A DNA stretch of 9,395 nucleotides from an uncultured Flavobacteriales bacterium (GCA_946478675.1 CAMLEF010000170.1:1-9395), one strand, 5' to 3'. Counted from the first letter of the stretch, positions 1 through 6,151 are shown. Numbers and translations are program-made. Notes: a model not told the origin generated them from the sequence alone.

Positions 1-1
1 C

Positions 2-1711
2 GGCGTGGTGAACAACATCACGAAAAAAAATGAAACGCCCGGCGTACACGCGGATGCTTCCGTAACCGGCGGCACGTTCGGCGCTTCGACGTCGCAGCTG
101 AATTCGAATGTCGGTGTGAACTACACGCACAAGAGCGGCTTCTACGTCAATCTCGAAGAATACAGCGCGAACGTGAACGGCATCGACGCCACGATCGACA
201 CGGTTTCGCACCCGGCGACGTACCAGGAAACGCATCGCGATAACGACAACTTTTCGAAGAATGATTTCACGGCGAAAGTCGGTTTTAAGAATGAAAAGCT
301 CGACGTTTTTGCCGGCGGCCGTTACGGAATGCAATCGTCCGACATCGACAAAGGCGCGTACACCGACGATGATAATTACACTGTCGATTTCAAGCGCTGG
401 CTGGCGAACGGCGGAGCGTCGTACAAATTCAACGATCATTTTTCCGCTTCGCTGATCGCAGGCACGACGCAGATGGAACGCAAAGCCGTGGATGATTCTT
501 CGCAGGTGGATGCTGCGGGCACGACGGACCACACGTATTTCTCCGCGACGTATTCCGGCGGAACGGGCACGTATGAAGCGCAGCTGAACTACCAGCGCAA
601 AGGCATCAGTGCGGTGGCCGGCGGCGGTTTGTTCAACGAATTCATGACCGCGCAGACGTACTATTATTCGAACGGCTTCTTCGGCCCGTACGAAGCGAAG
701 ACCGACCTGGATTCGCTCGACATCAGCGTCAATACGAGCTATGAATTTGTGCACATGGATATCGACGGCAGCCTCTTCAGCGACAGCCTCTCGAAGTTCC
801 GTCTCGGGCTCGGGCTGCGCAACGTGAGCCACGATCTCTTCGGCAGCAAGCTCGTGTATGAGGTCGCGCCGTCGGTGAAGCTGAATGAAAATGCGTTGCT
901 GTACGCTTCGTATTCCACGGGCTTCAACGCGCCTTCGCTGTACCAGCTGTATTCGCCGGAAGCGGATTACACCTCGGGCATTACGCGCGGCAACAAAACA
1001 CTGAGGCCGGAAGAATCGGCCAGCTTCGAGCTCGGCATCAAGCAGCGTTTGAGCAATCGCTTCAGCTTCGGCGTTGCGTATTTCCACACCGTCGTGAAGA
1101 ACTCGATCGACTACGTGTATCTCTGGAACAGCGCTATGCCCGTCGATTCGCTGTCGTACCTCGATTACCGCGGCGACACGTACATCAACATCGGCAAGCA
1201 GACGAACCAGGGCGTGGAGATTTCCGTCACTGCGCAACTGACGGAAAAGCTGTTCTTCTCGGGAAACATCAGCTTAATCAGCGGCCGCCTCGAATACGAT
1301 CCTGCGTCCATCGACACATCGCATACGCACAATAATCACGTGCAGCTGTATTCGAACGGCGCGTTCCTGACGAAGGATATTGAAACCGTCGGCCTGGTGC
1401 GTCGTCCGAACGCAGGCAATCTTATGCTTGCGTATTCGCCGTTGAAAAAGCTGCGCCTCACGCTCAACGCGCATTACGTCGGCCCGCGCAGCGACGTGTA
1501 TTATGCTTCGAGCCTCGGACCATACGGCGCGCTCTCGACGGCTCCTGTCGGCGATTACACGCTGGTGGATGCATCGGTGCGTTACGAGATATTCAAGAAT
1601 TTTTCTGCGCAGTTTTTTGCGAAAAATATCTTCGACGTCAAATACACGGAGCTCTTCGGCTACAACACACGCGGCCGCGGCTTCTATATGAATCTTCATT
1701 ACAACTTTTAA
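2..1711 (+). CDS. TonB-dependent outer membrane receptor, BtuB-like (5' end outside window)
   Basis: Outer-membrane beta-barrel receptor that takes up a scarce ligand using TonB-ExbBD energy. The reading frame is open from the first bases, and the visible protein begins with GVVNNITKK, which matches the end of the plug domain (family pattern GGVVNIITK). The signal peptide and most of the plug therefore lie upstream, and no internal start should be taken. The remaining ~570 residues alternate aromatic and polar strands typical of the barrel. A conserved segment near bases 900-1050 reads YASYSTGFNAPSLYQLY, followed shortly by GNKTLRPEESASFELGI, which is the BtuB/siderophore-receptor pattern. 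The chain ends in a terminal phenylalanine (MNLHYNF), the usual barrel-assembly signal. The next gene, a DUF6580 membrane protein, makes a vitamin B12-type ligand plausible, but the substrate is inferred, not shown. Any regulatory leader such as a cobalamin riboswitch would be upstream of the window. Confidence 0.93.
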   Translation, partial: GVVNNITKKNETPGVHADASVTGGTFGASTSQLNSNVGVNYTHKSGFYVNLEEYSANVNGIDATIDTVSHPATYQETHRDNDNFSKNDFTAKVGFKNEKLDVFAGGRYGMQSSDIDKGAYTDDDNYTVDFKRWLANGGASYKFNDHFSASLIAGTTQMERKAVDDSSQVDAAGTTDHTYFSATYSGGTGTYEAQLNYQRKGISAVAGGGLFNEFMTAQTYYYSNGFFGPYEAKTDLDSLDISVNTSYEFVHMDIDGSLFSDSLSKFRLGLGLRNVSHDLFGSKLVYEVAPSVKLNENALLYASYSTGFNAPSLYQLYSPEADYTSGITRGNKTLRPEESASFELGIKQRLSNRFSFGVAYFHTVVKNSIDYVYLWNSAMPVDSLSYLDYRGDTYINIGKQTNQGVEISVTAQLTEKLFFSGNISLISGRLEYDPASIDTSHTHNNHVQLYSNGAFLTKDIETVGLVRRPNAGNLMLAYSPLKKLRLTLNAHYVGPRSDVYYASSLGPYGALSTAPVGDYTLVDASVRYEIFKNFSAQFFAKNIFDVKYTELFGYNTRGRGFYMNLHYNF

Positions 1712-1720
1712 TTTCACCCG

Positions 1721-1750
1721 GATCCCGGGCATTCGTCCGGGATTCTTTTT
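1721..1750 (+). terminator. Intrinsic terminator or attenuator after the TonB receptor
   Basis: A 7-bp perfect stem, ATCCCGG (1722-1728) with CCGGGAT (1737-1743), has an 8-nt loop and is followed by TCTTTTT. It starts 10 bases after the receptor stop and ends 14 bases before the ATG of the next gene. It may therefore lower, rather than abolish, transcription into that gene. Confidence 0.75.
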
Positions 1751-1764
1751 ACAACAACATCATC

Positions 1765-2322
1765 ATGAAAAAGAACAGCAACGCACGCCTGGTCCTCGTG
1801 CTTTCGCTGATCGCCTTTGCGGCTTTCAGCAGGATCATTCCGCATCTCCCGAACTTCTCACCGCTCGGCGCCATCGCACTTTTCGGCGCTGCGCATTTCA
1901 CGAAGAAGTGGCCCGCTTTCCTTGTGCCGCTCGCTGCAACATGGCTGAGCGATTTGTTCCTGAACAACGTCGTGTATCACGATCATGAAAACTTCCAATG
2001 GTTCTCCGGCAGTTTTTACTGGATGTACGGCAGCTACCTGCTCATCACGCTCGCCGGAATTTTCCTGCTGAAAAAGATCACGCTCCCGCGACTGTTCGCA
2101 GGAACGTTGTTGTCGGCCGGCATCTTTTTTCTCGTTACGAATTTCGGCTGCTGGCTGGGCAGCAAACAGTTTCCGCAAAACTTCGGCGGGCTATTGGAAT
2201 GCTACGCCGTGGCGATTCCCTTCCTCAAAGGAACATTGCTCGGTGATGCGACGTACGTAACGCTGTTATTCGGCACGTTCGCGTGGGCGGAGAAACGTTT
2301 TCCGGAATTGCGGGCGGCGTAA
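1765..2322 (+). CDS. DUF6580-family integral membrane protein, putative transport component
   Basis: A 185-residue inner-membrane protein with about six hydrophobic segments, at roughly residues 8-25, 33-46, 50-68, 86-103, 108-130 and 153-175. Length, topology and the N-terminal sequence PNFSPLGAIALFGAA followed by ATWLSDLFLNN match the family I know as DUF6580, which is annotated as a putative transport protein. The family resembles small substrate-binding (S) subunits of ECF-type transporters. The gene follows the TonB receptor after 53 bp, so the two could move one ligand across both membranes; a cobalamin-type substrate is inference. There is no Shine-Dalgarno sequence before the ATG (preceding bases ACAACAACATCATC), as usual in Bacteroidota. 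An attenuator-like hairpin lies directly upstream. Family assignment is from memory of the pattern. No ATPase or other ECF subunit is present in the window. Confidence 0.8.
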   Translation: MKKNSNARLVLVLSLIAFAAFSRIIPHLPNFSPLGAIALFGAAHFTKKWPAFLVPLAATWLSDLFLNNVVYHDHENFQWFSGSFYWMYGSYLLITLAGIFLLKKITLPRLFAGTLLSAGIFFLVTNFGCWLGSKQFPQNFGGLLECYAVAIPFLKGTLLGDATYVTLLFGTFAWAEKRFPELRAA

Positions 2323-2337
2323 GCAACAATAATTTCA

Positions 2338-2401
2338 AAAAGTAAACCTCGAAGGTTTGCCCGGCGCCAAGCCTGTGCGAAAACCTTCGAGGTTTGCTTT
2401 T
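2338..2401. terminator. Long symmetric hairpin, likely bidirectional terminator
   Basis: AAACCTCGAAGGTTT (2344-2358) pairs perfectly with AAACCTTCGAGGTTT (2381-2395). The stem extends outward through one T-G wobble, a G-C pair and an A/T tract, giving about 21 pairs (2338-2358 with 2381-2401) around a 22-nt loop. It starts 16 bases after the DUF6580 stop. The base is A-rich on the left and T-rich on the right, so it could end transcription from either side. Each arm is also a small palindrome (AAACCT-nnn-AGGTTT). Hairpins of this AAACCT/AGGTTT type are, to my recollection, common between genes in Bacteroidota. Confidence 0.75.
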
Positions 2402-2496
2402 ATTACTTATAGAATATTAGAATTTTTATTTCTGAAAAACACCAGTGATCCGCTATTCAACTGATTTACTTTTCACAAAAACAAAATTGAAATCAG

Positions 2497-2640
2497 ATGA
2501 GCGATTCAGAAGAAATTCTATTTCAAAATGAGTTCGGTAAAGTGACCAACAAACGAATCGTCCTGAGATATTCAAATGGCTCGGAAGATATTGCGCTGGG
2601 ACAAGTCAGTTCGATTTCATTGCAGCACGAGCGTAACGAA
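2497..2640 (+). pseudogene. 5' remnant of a small AT-rich gene (N-terminal ~48 residues only)
   Basis: An ATG opens a protein-like stretch of about 48 residues: MSDSEEILFQNEFGKVTNKR, continuing to a segment ending VSSISLQHERN. It resembles the first strands of small bacterial PH-like or DUF6232-like proteins (a pattern such as VTNKRIV followed by a beta-rich stretch); this is a tentative likeness. Such proteins normally continue into membrane helices or the rest of the domain, which is absent. After about 2640 the frame stays open by chance but reads low-quality sequence and then runs antisense through a clear peptidase gene. Codons such as CTA, AGA, CGA and TCA and the low GC differ from all neighbours. 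A degenerate -7-like box TACTTTTC is at 2467-2474. I read it as a truncated, probably foreign gene. A very short expressed peptide cannot be excluded. Confidence 0.5.
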
Positions 2641-2653
2641 ACAATAAATAAGA

Positions 2654-2668
2654 GACCTTTGCCAGGTC
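2654..2668 (-). terminator. Weak candidate terminator for the NlpC/P60 gene
   Basis: GACCT (2654-2658) pairs with AGGTC (2664-2668) over a 5-nt loop. Read on the minus strand it is followed by TCTTATTTATTGTTT, which is U-rich but broken. The stem is only 5 bp, so the call is weak. Confidence 0.3.
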
Positions 2669-2669
2669 A

Positions 2670-2709
2670 AGCATCGGCATATCAGCACATCGCCACATCG
2701 GCAAATTCA
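2670..2709 (-). repeat. Five imperfect 8-nt tandem units at the 3' end of the NlpC/P60 gene
   Basis: On the plus strand the block divides into five consecutive 8-mers: AGCATCGG, CATATCAG, CACATCGC, CACATCGG and CAAATTCA. The last unit includes the stop codon (TGA on the minus strand) of the peptidase gene. The units are not strongly self-complementary. The 8-nt period matches that of the hairpin repeats at 3484-3565 and 8158-8242, although the unit sequence is different. Confidence 0.55.
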
Positions 2710-3483
2710 GAAAATACTTTTGATCACCCGCAGGTTGTGCGTGTACCCCCCGCGTTCGGGTGTGAAGATGCCGTAATGATCGTAGTGATCGATGCGCACG
2801 CGGCCGGAAGCGTGGATGATGCGGTTGTCGCCGATGACGATGCCGACATGCGTGATGCGGCCTTCTTCATTGTCGAAAAACGCAAGATCGCCGGGCAGCG
2901 CTTCTTCCACGAAGCTGCAGGACGTTCCGAATTCCGCCTGTTGGTATGCGTCGCGTTTCATGCGGATGCCGTTTGCTTTGAAAACGCATTGCACGAAGCC
3001 GGAGCAGTCGATGCCGAACGGTGATTTTCCTCCCCAGAGATAAGGCGAATTGCGGAACAGCAACGCCGTTTCCACGATGCTGCTGCGATCGGTTGTAGCG
3101 ATGAAGGGGCGGGGAGGCGTTTCCACGAGGAAAGTTCGCTCTTCGACTTTGGCGTGGCCGTCGTGAAAGAACGGGAGAGAGCTGCCGAGCGCGATCGGGA
3201 AAGTGTCGCCGGTTTTTTCGTCGGTGATGAGCTGGAAAAGCTCGGTGGCCACAGCGGAAGGTTGTTCTTCCAGGTGCCGGTAAATGGATTCGGGAATTTC
3301 CAGGAACTGCTTGCGGTCGATCCAGCAATCGTAGCCGTCCCACATGTTGACGATGCGCCGCCAGTTTCCTCTTTCTTCCGTCACGCGGAACGTTTCGCCG
3401 AACAGCAGCTGCGTCACCATCTCGCTTTTATCGGAGGGCTCGCGGCGGCAGGGGATTACGCTGAGGTGGCAGAAGCCGTACAT
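2707..3483 (-). CDS. C40-family (NlpC/P60) peptidase with N-terminal SH3-type domain
   Basis: A 258-residue probable gamma-D-glutamyl-diamino acid endopeptidase acting on murein peptides. Residues about 6-60 fit a bacterial SH3 fold (VIPCRREPSDKSEMVTQLLFG, ending in DCWIDRKQF). Residues about 60-125 are a linker or second SH3-like region. Residues about 134-258 are the NlpC/P60 domain: the nucleophile is Cys160 in GIDCSGFV, the base is His212 in ITHVGIVIG, and the third polar residue is His224 in IIHASG. The PYLWGGKSP segment before the cysteine is also typical. No signal peptide or lipobox is seen, so it probably works in the cytoplasm on recycled muropeptides, as YkfC-type enzymes do; the exact substrate is inferred. 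The start at MYGF keeps the first SH3 strand. It lies 82 bp after the thiolase on the same strand with no promoter-like box between them, so co-transcription is likely. Confidence 0.92.
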   Translation of the reverse strand: MYGFCHLSVIPCRREPSDKSEMVTQLLFGETFRVTEERGNWRRIVNMWDGYDCWIDRKQFLEIPESIYRHLEEQPSAVATELFQLITDEKTGDTFPIALGSSLPFFHDGHAKVEERTFLVETPPRPFIATTDRSSIVETALLFRNSPYLWGGKSPFGIDCSGFVQCVFKANGIRMKRDAYQQAEFGTSCSFVEEALPGDLAFFDNEEGRITHVGIVIGDNRIIHASGRVRIDHYDHYGIFTPERGGYTHNLRVIKSIF

Positions 3484-3565
3484 TTTTCGGTCATTCGTTC
3501 ATTGGGTCATTCGTTCAAACGGTTATTGTGAACCGAATGTCCGAATGACCCAATGCCCTTTTCTT
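3484..3565. repeat. Post-stop 8-nt-period hairpin element, copy A
   Basis: It fills the whole gap between the thiolase stop and the peptidase ATG. CATTGGGTCATTCG (3500-3513) pairs perfectly with CGAATGACCCAATG (3542-3555), a 14-bp stem with a 28-nt loop; the loop can form a short inner stem, CGGTT/AACCG. In thiolase sense the sequence runs TAA, AAGAAAA, then 8-nt units GGCATTGG, GTCATTCG, GACATTCG, loop, then ACGAATGA, CCCAATGA, ACGAATGA, CCGAAAAA, the last ending on the A of the peptidase ATG. A 13-base direct repeat, GGTCATTCGTTCA, occurs at 3489-3501 and 3505-3517. There is no U-run after the stem in the gene direction. On the opposite strand CCCTTTTCTTTT follows. Confidence 0.75.
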
Positions 3566-4744
3566 TTACTGCATATTTTCAATGACGATCGCGCTTGCGC
3601 CGCCACCGCCGTTGCAGATGCCGGCAACACCGTATTTGCCGTTGTTCTGCTTCAGCACGTTGATCAGCGTTACGATCACACGGGCGCCGGAGCAGCCGAG
3701 CGGGTGGCCGAGCGCCACTGCGCCGCCGTTCACGTTCACTTTCGAAGGATCGAGGTTCATCAGCTGCATGTTCGCGATCGAAACGACAGCAAACGCTTCG
3801 TTGATCTCGTAGAAGCTGATGTCTTCCATTTTCAGTCCCGCTTTTTTCACCGCTGCCGGGATCGCTTTGGCCGGCGTGGTCGTGAACCATTCCGGTGCCT
3901 GCTCCGCATCCGCGTAAGCTTTGATCTTCGCGAGCGGTTTGATGCCGAGGGCGTCCGCTTTTTCTTTGCTCATCAGCACGAGCGCCGCAGCACCGTCGTT
4001 GATGGTGGAAGCGTTGGCCGCCGTTACCGTTCCGTCTTTCACGAAAACGGGTCTCAGTCCCGGGATCTTGTCGAAGCTGACGTTCTTGAATTCTTCGTCT
4101 TCGGAAATCACGACGTCGCCTTTGCGGGTTTTCACCGTGACGGGAACGACTTCGTCTTTGAATTTGCCGGCCGCCCAGGCAGCAGAAGAACGCTTGTAAG
4201 AATTGATGGCGAATTCATCCTGCTGCTCGCGCGTGATGTTGTACTTCTGTGCGCAGAGCTCGGCGGAATTGCCCATGAGGTTGTTGTGGTACACATCCGT
4301 CAGGCCGTCTTTCACGATGGCGTCGAGGAGCTGGCCGTGGCCGTATTTGTAGCCGTAACGGGCTTTCTCCACGTAATACGGCGTAGCAGACATATTTTCC
4401 ATTCCGCCGGCAACGACCACTTCGTTATCGCCGAGCATGATGCTTTGCGCGCCGAAGATGACCGACTTCATGCCGGAAGCGCAGACTTTATTGACGGTGG
4501 TGCAATGTACGTGGTCGGGAAGACCGGCAAAGCGCGCAGCCTGGCGGGCGGGAGCCTGTCCGAGGTTGGCCTGCAGCACAGCGCCCATCAGCACTTCATT
4601 CACTTCTTCCGGTTTAACACCGGCACGTTCAACAGCAGCTTTTACGGCTACTGCGCCGAGCTGCGTGGCAGAAACTTCAGCGAGTCCGCCGCCGAACGAT
4701 CCGATCGGGGTACGGGCAGCAGAAACGATATATACTTCTTTCAT
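3566..4744 (-). CDS. Acetyl-CoA C-acetyltransferase (thiolase)
   Basis: A 392-residue thiolase, the usual full length, that condenses two acetyl-CoA to acetoacetyl-CoA and CoA or runs in reverse. The acyl-accepting nucleophile is Cys88 in VNKVCASGMKS. The other catalytic motifs are NEAFAVV, His347 in GGAVALGHPLGCSGAR and Cys377 in ICNGGGGAS. The MENMSATPYY segment is characteristic of the acetoacetyl-CoA (AtoB/ThlA-like) branch rather than the long-chain FadA branch. The protein is soluble and tetrameric in its family. The start MKEVYIVSAARTPIG aligns with the family N-terminus. No Shine-Dalgarno is present; a TACTTTTG box lies about 40 bases upstream. The lipoprotein gene ends 110 bp upstream and the peptidase follows 82 bp downstream, neither being an obvious pathway partner. 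A broader acyl-CoA range is possible, so I give no symbol. Confidence 0.95.
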   Translation of the reverse strand: MKEVYIVSAARTPIGSFGGGLAEVSATQLGAVAVKAAVERAGVKPEEVNEVLMGAVLQANLGQAPARQAARFAGLPDHVHCTTVNKVCASGMKSVIFGAQSIMLGDNEVVVAGGMENMSATPYYVEKARYGYKYGHGQLLDAIVKDGLTDVYHNNLMGNSAELCAQKYNITREQQDEFAINSYKRSSAAWAAGKFKDEVVPVTVKTRKGDVVISEDEEFKNVSFDKIPGLRPVFVKDGTVTAANASTINDGAAALVLMSKEKADALGIKPLAKIKAYADAEQAPEWFTTTPAKAIPAAVKKAGLKMEDISFYEINEAFAVVSIANMQLMNLDPSKVNVNGGAVALGHPLGCSGARVIVTLINVLKQNNGKYGVAGICNGGGGASAIVIENMQ

Positions 4745-4781
4745 AGGATTGGAGGGATTTTTCTTCGTTGGAAAAGTTTGG

Positions 4782-4789
4782 CAAAAGTA
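4782..4789 (-). promoter_or_regulatory. Candidate Bacteroidota -7 box for the thiolase gene
   Basis: On the minus strand this reads TACTTTTG, a full match to the Bacteroidota primary-sigma -7 consensus TAnnTTTG, followed by CC. It lies 37 bases before the thiolase ATG. No convincing -33 TTTG box is found 19-21 bases upstream, so the call rests on the -7 element and its position. Confidence 0.45.
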
Positions 4790-4854
4790 ATCATTTTCAT
4801 TGGCTCAGAAGCCTTTGCCGCGAACCGTTTTCCTCCGAAAATCACTGCTGCTTT

Positions 4855-5427
4855 TTATTCCGGGGCTTTGTCCAGGAACAGCCCGCGCAGGAAATCCACC
4901 TTGCGCTGCGTCGTCCATTTGTCGGTGACCGAAACGGTAAACATGCTGACGTTCCTGTTCTTTTCGCCGGTGAGGTAATAGGTATCGATCGCCGCGCCAT
5001 TCACTTTGCCGTAGATGCGATGAATGAGGAAATGGTTCGTGCTGTCTTCCTCAACGATCTGTCGGTTCAGGCCATAGGCTTTTACCATGTATTGGGAATC
5101 CCATTCGTAATATGCTTTGACGAAGCGGTGGCCGGTCAGTGCGCCGTTACGGTTGAAGGGGAACTGGTTGGTGGCCCCGAACGCGACCGAGATCTCTACC
5201 GTATCGCTGTTGACGAAAAATTGCTGGAAGCTGGTGTTGTTGCGATGCGTTTTCGTCCATTTGCCGGGAATGTTCACCGAGCCGTAAGGTGTAACGAAAT
5301 AAGACGTCTGGTCTTTGGCGCTGTCGTAACTCCCGCCTTCTACCACACTCACGCGCTGCGGGGCGAGACAAGCAGAAACAAAAACAAGTGCAAGGAAAAA
5401 AGGAACGTGTCTTTTTTTGAACTTCAT
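4855..5427 (-). CDS. Putative lipoprotein of unknown function
   Basis: A 190-residue exported protein that I do not recognise. The N-terminus MKFKKRHVPFFLALVFVSAC is a lipoprotein signal peptide with lysines and arginine, a hydrophobic core and a lipobox VSAC with Cys20 as the acylated residue. The mature part is a single compact alpha/beta-looking domain (about residues 40-188) with YGSVNIPGKW near the start, many aromatic residues, a repeated pattern of short strands and a C-terminal helix KVDFLRGLFLDK. No catalytic motif is apparent. The strand pattern vaguely recalls PsbP/Mog1-like domains, but I would not annotate it as such. There is no cysteine beyond the lipobox. It is divergently transcribed from the 161-residue gene and lies 110 bp before the thiolase, with no clear terminator between, so read-through is possible. 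Base composition matches its neighbours. Confidence 0.85.
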   Translation of the reverse strand: MKFKKRHVPFFLALVFVSACLAPQRVSVVEGGSYDSAKDQTSYFVTPYGSVNIPGKWTKTHRNNTSFQQFFVNSDTVEISVAFGATNQFPFNRNGALTGHRFVKAYYEWDSQYMVKAYGLNRQIVEEDSTNHFLIHRIYGKVNGAAIDTYYLTGEKNRNVSMFTVSVTDKWTTQRKVDFLRGLFLDKAPE

Positions 5428-5613
5428 GAAAAGAAGAATGATGTGAGTGTATTGCCGTTACGTTCCTGCATTCTTCCTGTAATTTTCTTCCCGCCGCATG
5501 AGCCGTGCTGCAAATTATTGAAAAAGCATCACCCCGAAAACGGAAATTGACGATTAAAGAGATTCCTTTACAGAATGGCGTAATTTTCGCCGTAATTGCT
5601 ATAAATTGCAGAG
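5428..5613. other. Divergent intergenic region between the lipoprotein and 161-residue genes
   Basis: These 186 bases should hold both promoters. The region is AT-richer than the flanking genes. For the plus strand, TAATTTTC at 5581-5588 is one base off TAnnTTTG. For the minus strand, ATAATTTG (about 90 bases before the lipoprotein ATG) matches only 6 of 8 positions. An imperfect palindrome, GGCGTAATTTTCGCC, sits at 5577-5591 and could be an operator or chance. No RNA gene or terminator is evident. Confidence 0.4.
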
Positions 5614-6099
5614 ATGGGGAGCCTGGTCGACATCTACACACTTTACCGCGCCGGCGAGAAACATTTGTTGTTGCGCAACCGCAGGCCGGCGTTTGCCAGC
5701 TGGTCGCAGCGGCAGGATAATTTTGCGCACGAGCTGGCGATGAAAAAAAGGGACGCGCTGCTCGAGCATTCACGCCGTCATTTCGGGATCGAAGAAGCGG
5801 AACGTCTCGGGGAAATGTGGGAATCCGCATTCGGCGAGGCGCTGTACCAGCAATATCCGTTCCCCGAAGTCCAGCTTTTTTACATCGACACTTCCAACGG
5901 TCATCCCTGGATCATTCTTTCCGCTGCGGAATCGGAAGAAGAATTTCTCGAGCAGCTGAAAGAAGAAACCGGACTGCTCGCGCTCGGGCCGATGGGCGCT
6001 CCCACAGCTGTACGCGTAACGCTGGTGCGGGAAAATGATTTCGACCTGTCGGGGATTCCTTACCACGATTGCCTCGATGTGCGGAGCTTGTGGGAATAG
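5614..6099 (+). CDS. Conserved-looking soluble hypothetical protein (161 aa)
   Basis: I do not recognise this protein. It is soluble, with no signal peptide or membrane segment, and acidic towards the C-terminus. Residues about 28-78 look strongly helical and charged (SWSQRQDNFAHELAMKKRD, then SRRHFGIEEAERLGEMWESA). They are followed by alternating strands (VQLFYIDTS; HPWIILSAA), an acidic helix (ESEEEFLEQLKEE) and a C-terminal strand region ending in DCLDVRSLWE. The codon pattern matches its neighbours and the frame is free of stops, supporting a real gene. The ATG at 5614 is preceded by ATAAATTGCAGAG. An in-frame downstream ATG (residue 43, MKKRDALL) would remove part of the first helical region and is less likely. 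It precedes the HD-phosphohydrolase by 60 bp in the same direction, so a shared transcript is possible. Confidence 0.75.
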   Translation: MGSLVDIYTLYRAGEKHLLLRNRRPAFASWSQRQDNFAHELAMKKRDALLEHSRRHFGIEEAERLGEMWESAFGEALYQQYPFPEVQLFYIDTSNGHPWIILSAAESEEEFLEQLKEETGLLALGPMGAPTAVRVTLVRENDFDLSGIPYHDCLDVRSLWE

Positions 6100-6143
6100 T
6101 CTTTCACGAAAGCCGTCGCCTCGGCAAACGCCCGCCTTTTTAG

Positions 6144-6151
6144 TATTTTCG
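6144..6151 (+). promoter_or_regulatory. Weak candidate -7 box before the 7TMR-HD gene
   Basis: TATTTTCG matches TAnnTTTG at 7 of 8 positions and ends 8 bases before the ATG at 6160, which would give an almost leaderless message. No -33 box is clear. The gene could equally be read from upstream. Confidence 0.25.

Noticed and set aside
1727..1736. GGGCATTCGT in the loop of the receptor terminator is identical to 8164-8173 in hairpin copy B
   Set aside because: A single 10-base match in 9.4 kb is expected by chance many times over, and this site has a normal terminator structure without 8-nt periodicity.
2641..3024. Continuation of the open frame that starts at 2497
   Set aside because: The sequence loses protein character after about residue 48 and overlaps the well-supported peptidase gene in antisense, so only the first part is kept as a remnant.
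4801..4812. GGCT/AGCC mini-hairpin between the lipoprotein and thiolase genes
   Set aside because: The 4-bp stem has no U-run on the minus strand and does not qualify as a terminator.
3344..4978. Long plus-strand open frame (about 544 codons) opposite the thiolase
   Set aside because: It is antisense to a thiolase with all catalytic motifs. Its translation is low-complexity, rich in His, Arg and Phe, and the open frame is a by-product of the GC-rich codon pattern.
6101..6125. Small hairpins CTTT/AAAG (6101-6112) and GCCG/CGGC (6112-6125) after the 161-residue gene
   Set aside because: Stems are only 4 bp and no T-run follows directly, so there is not enough for a terminator call.
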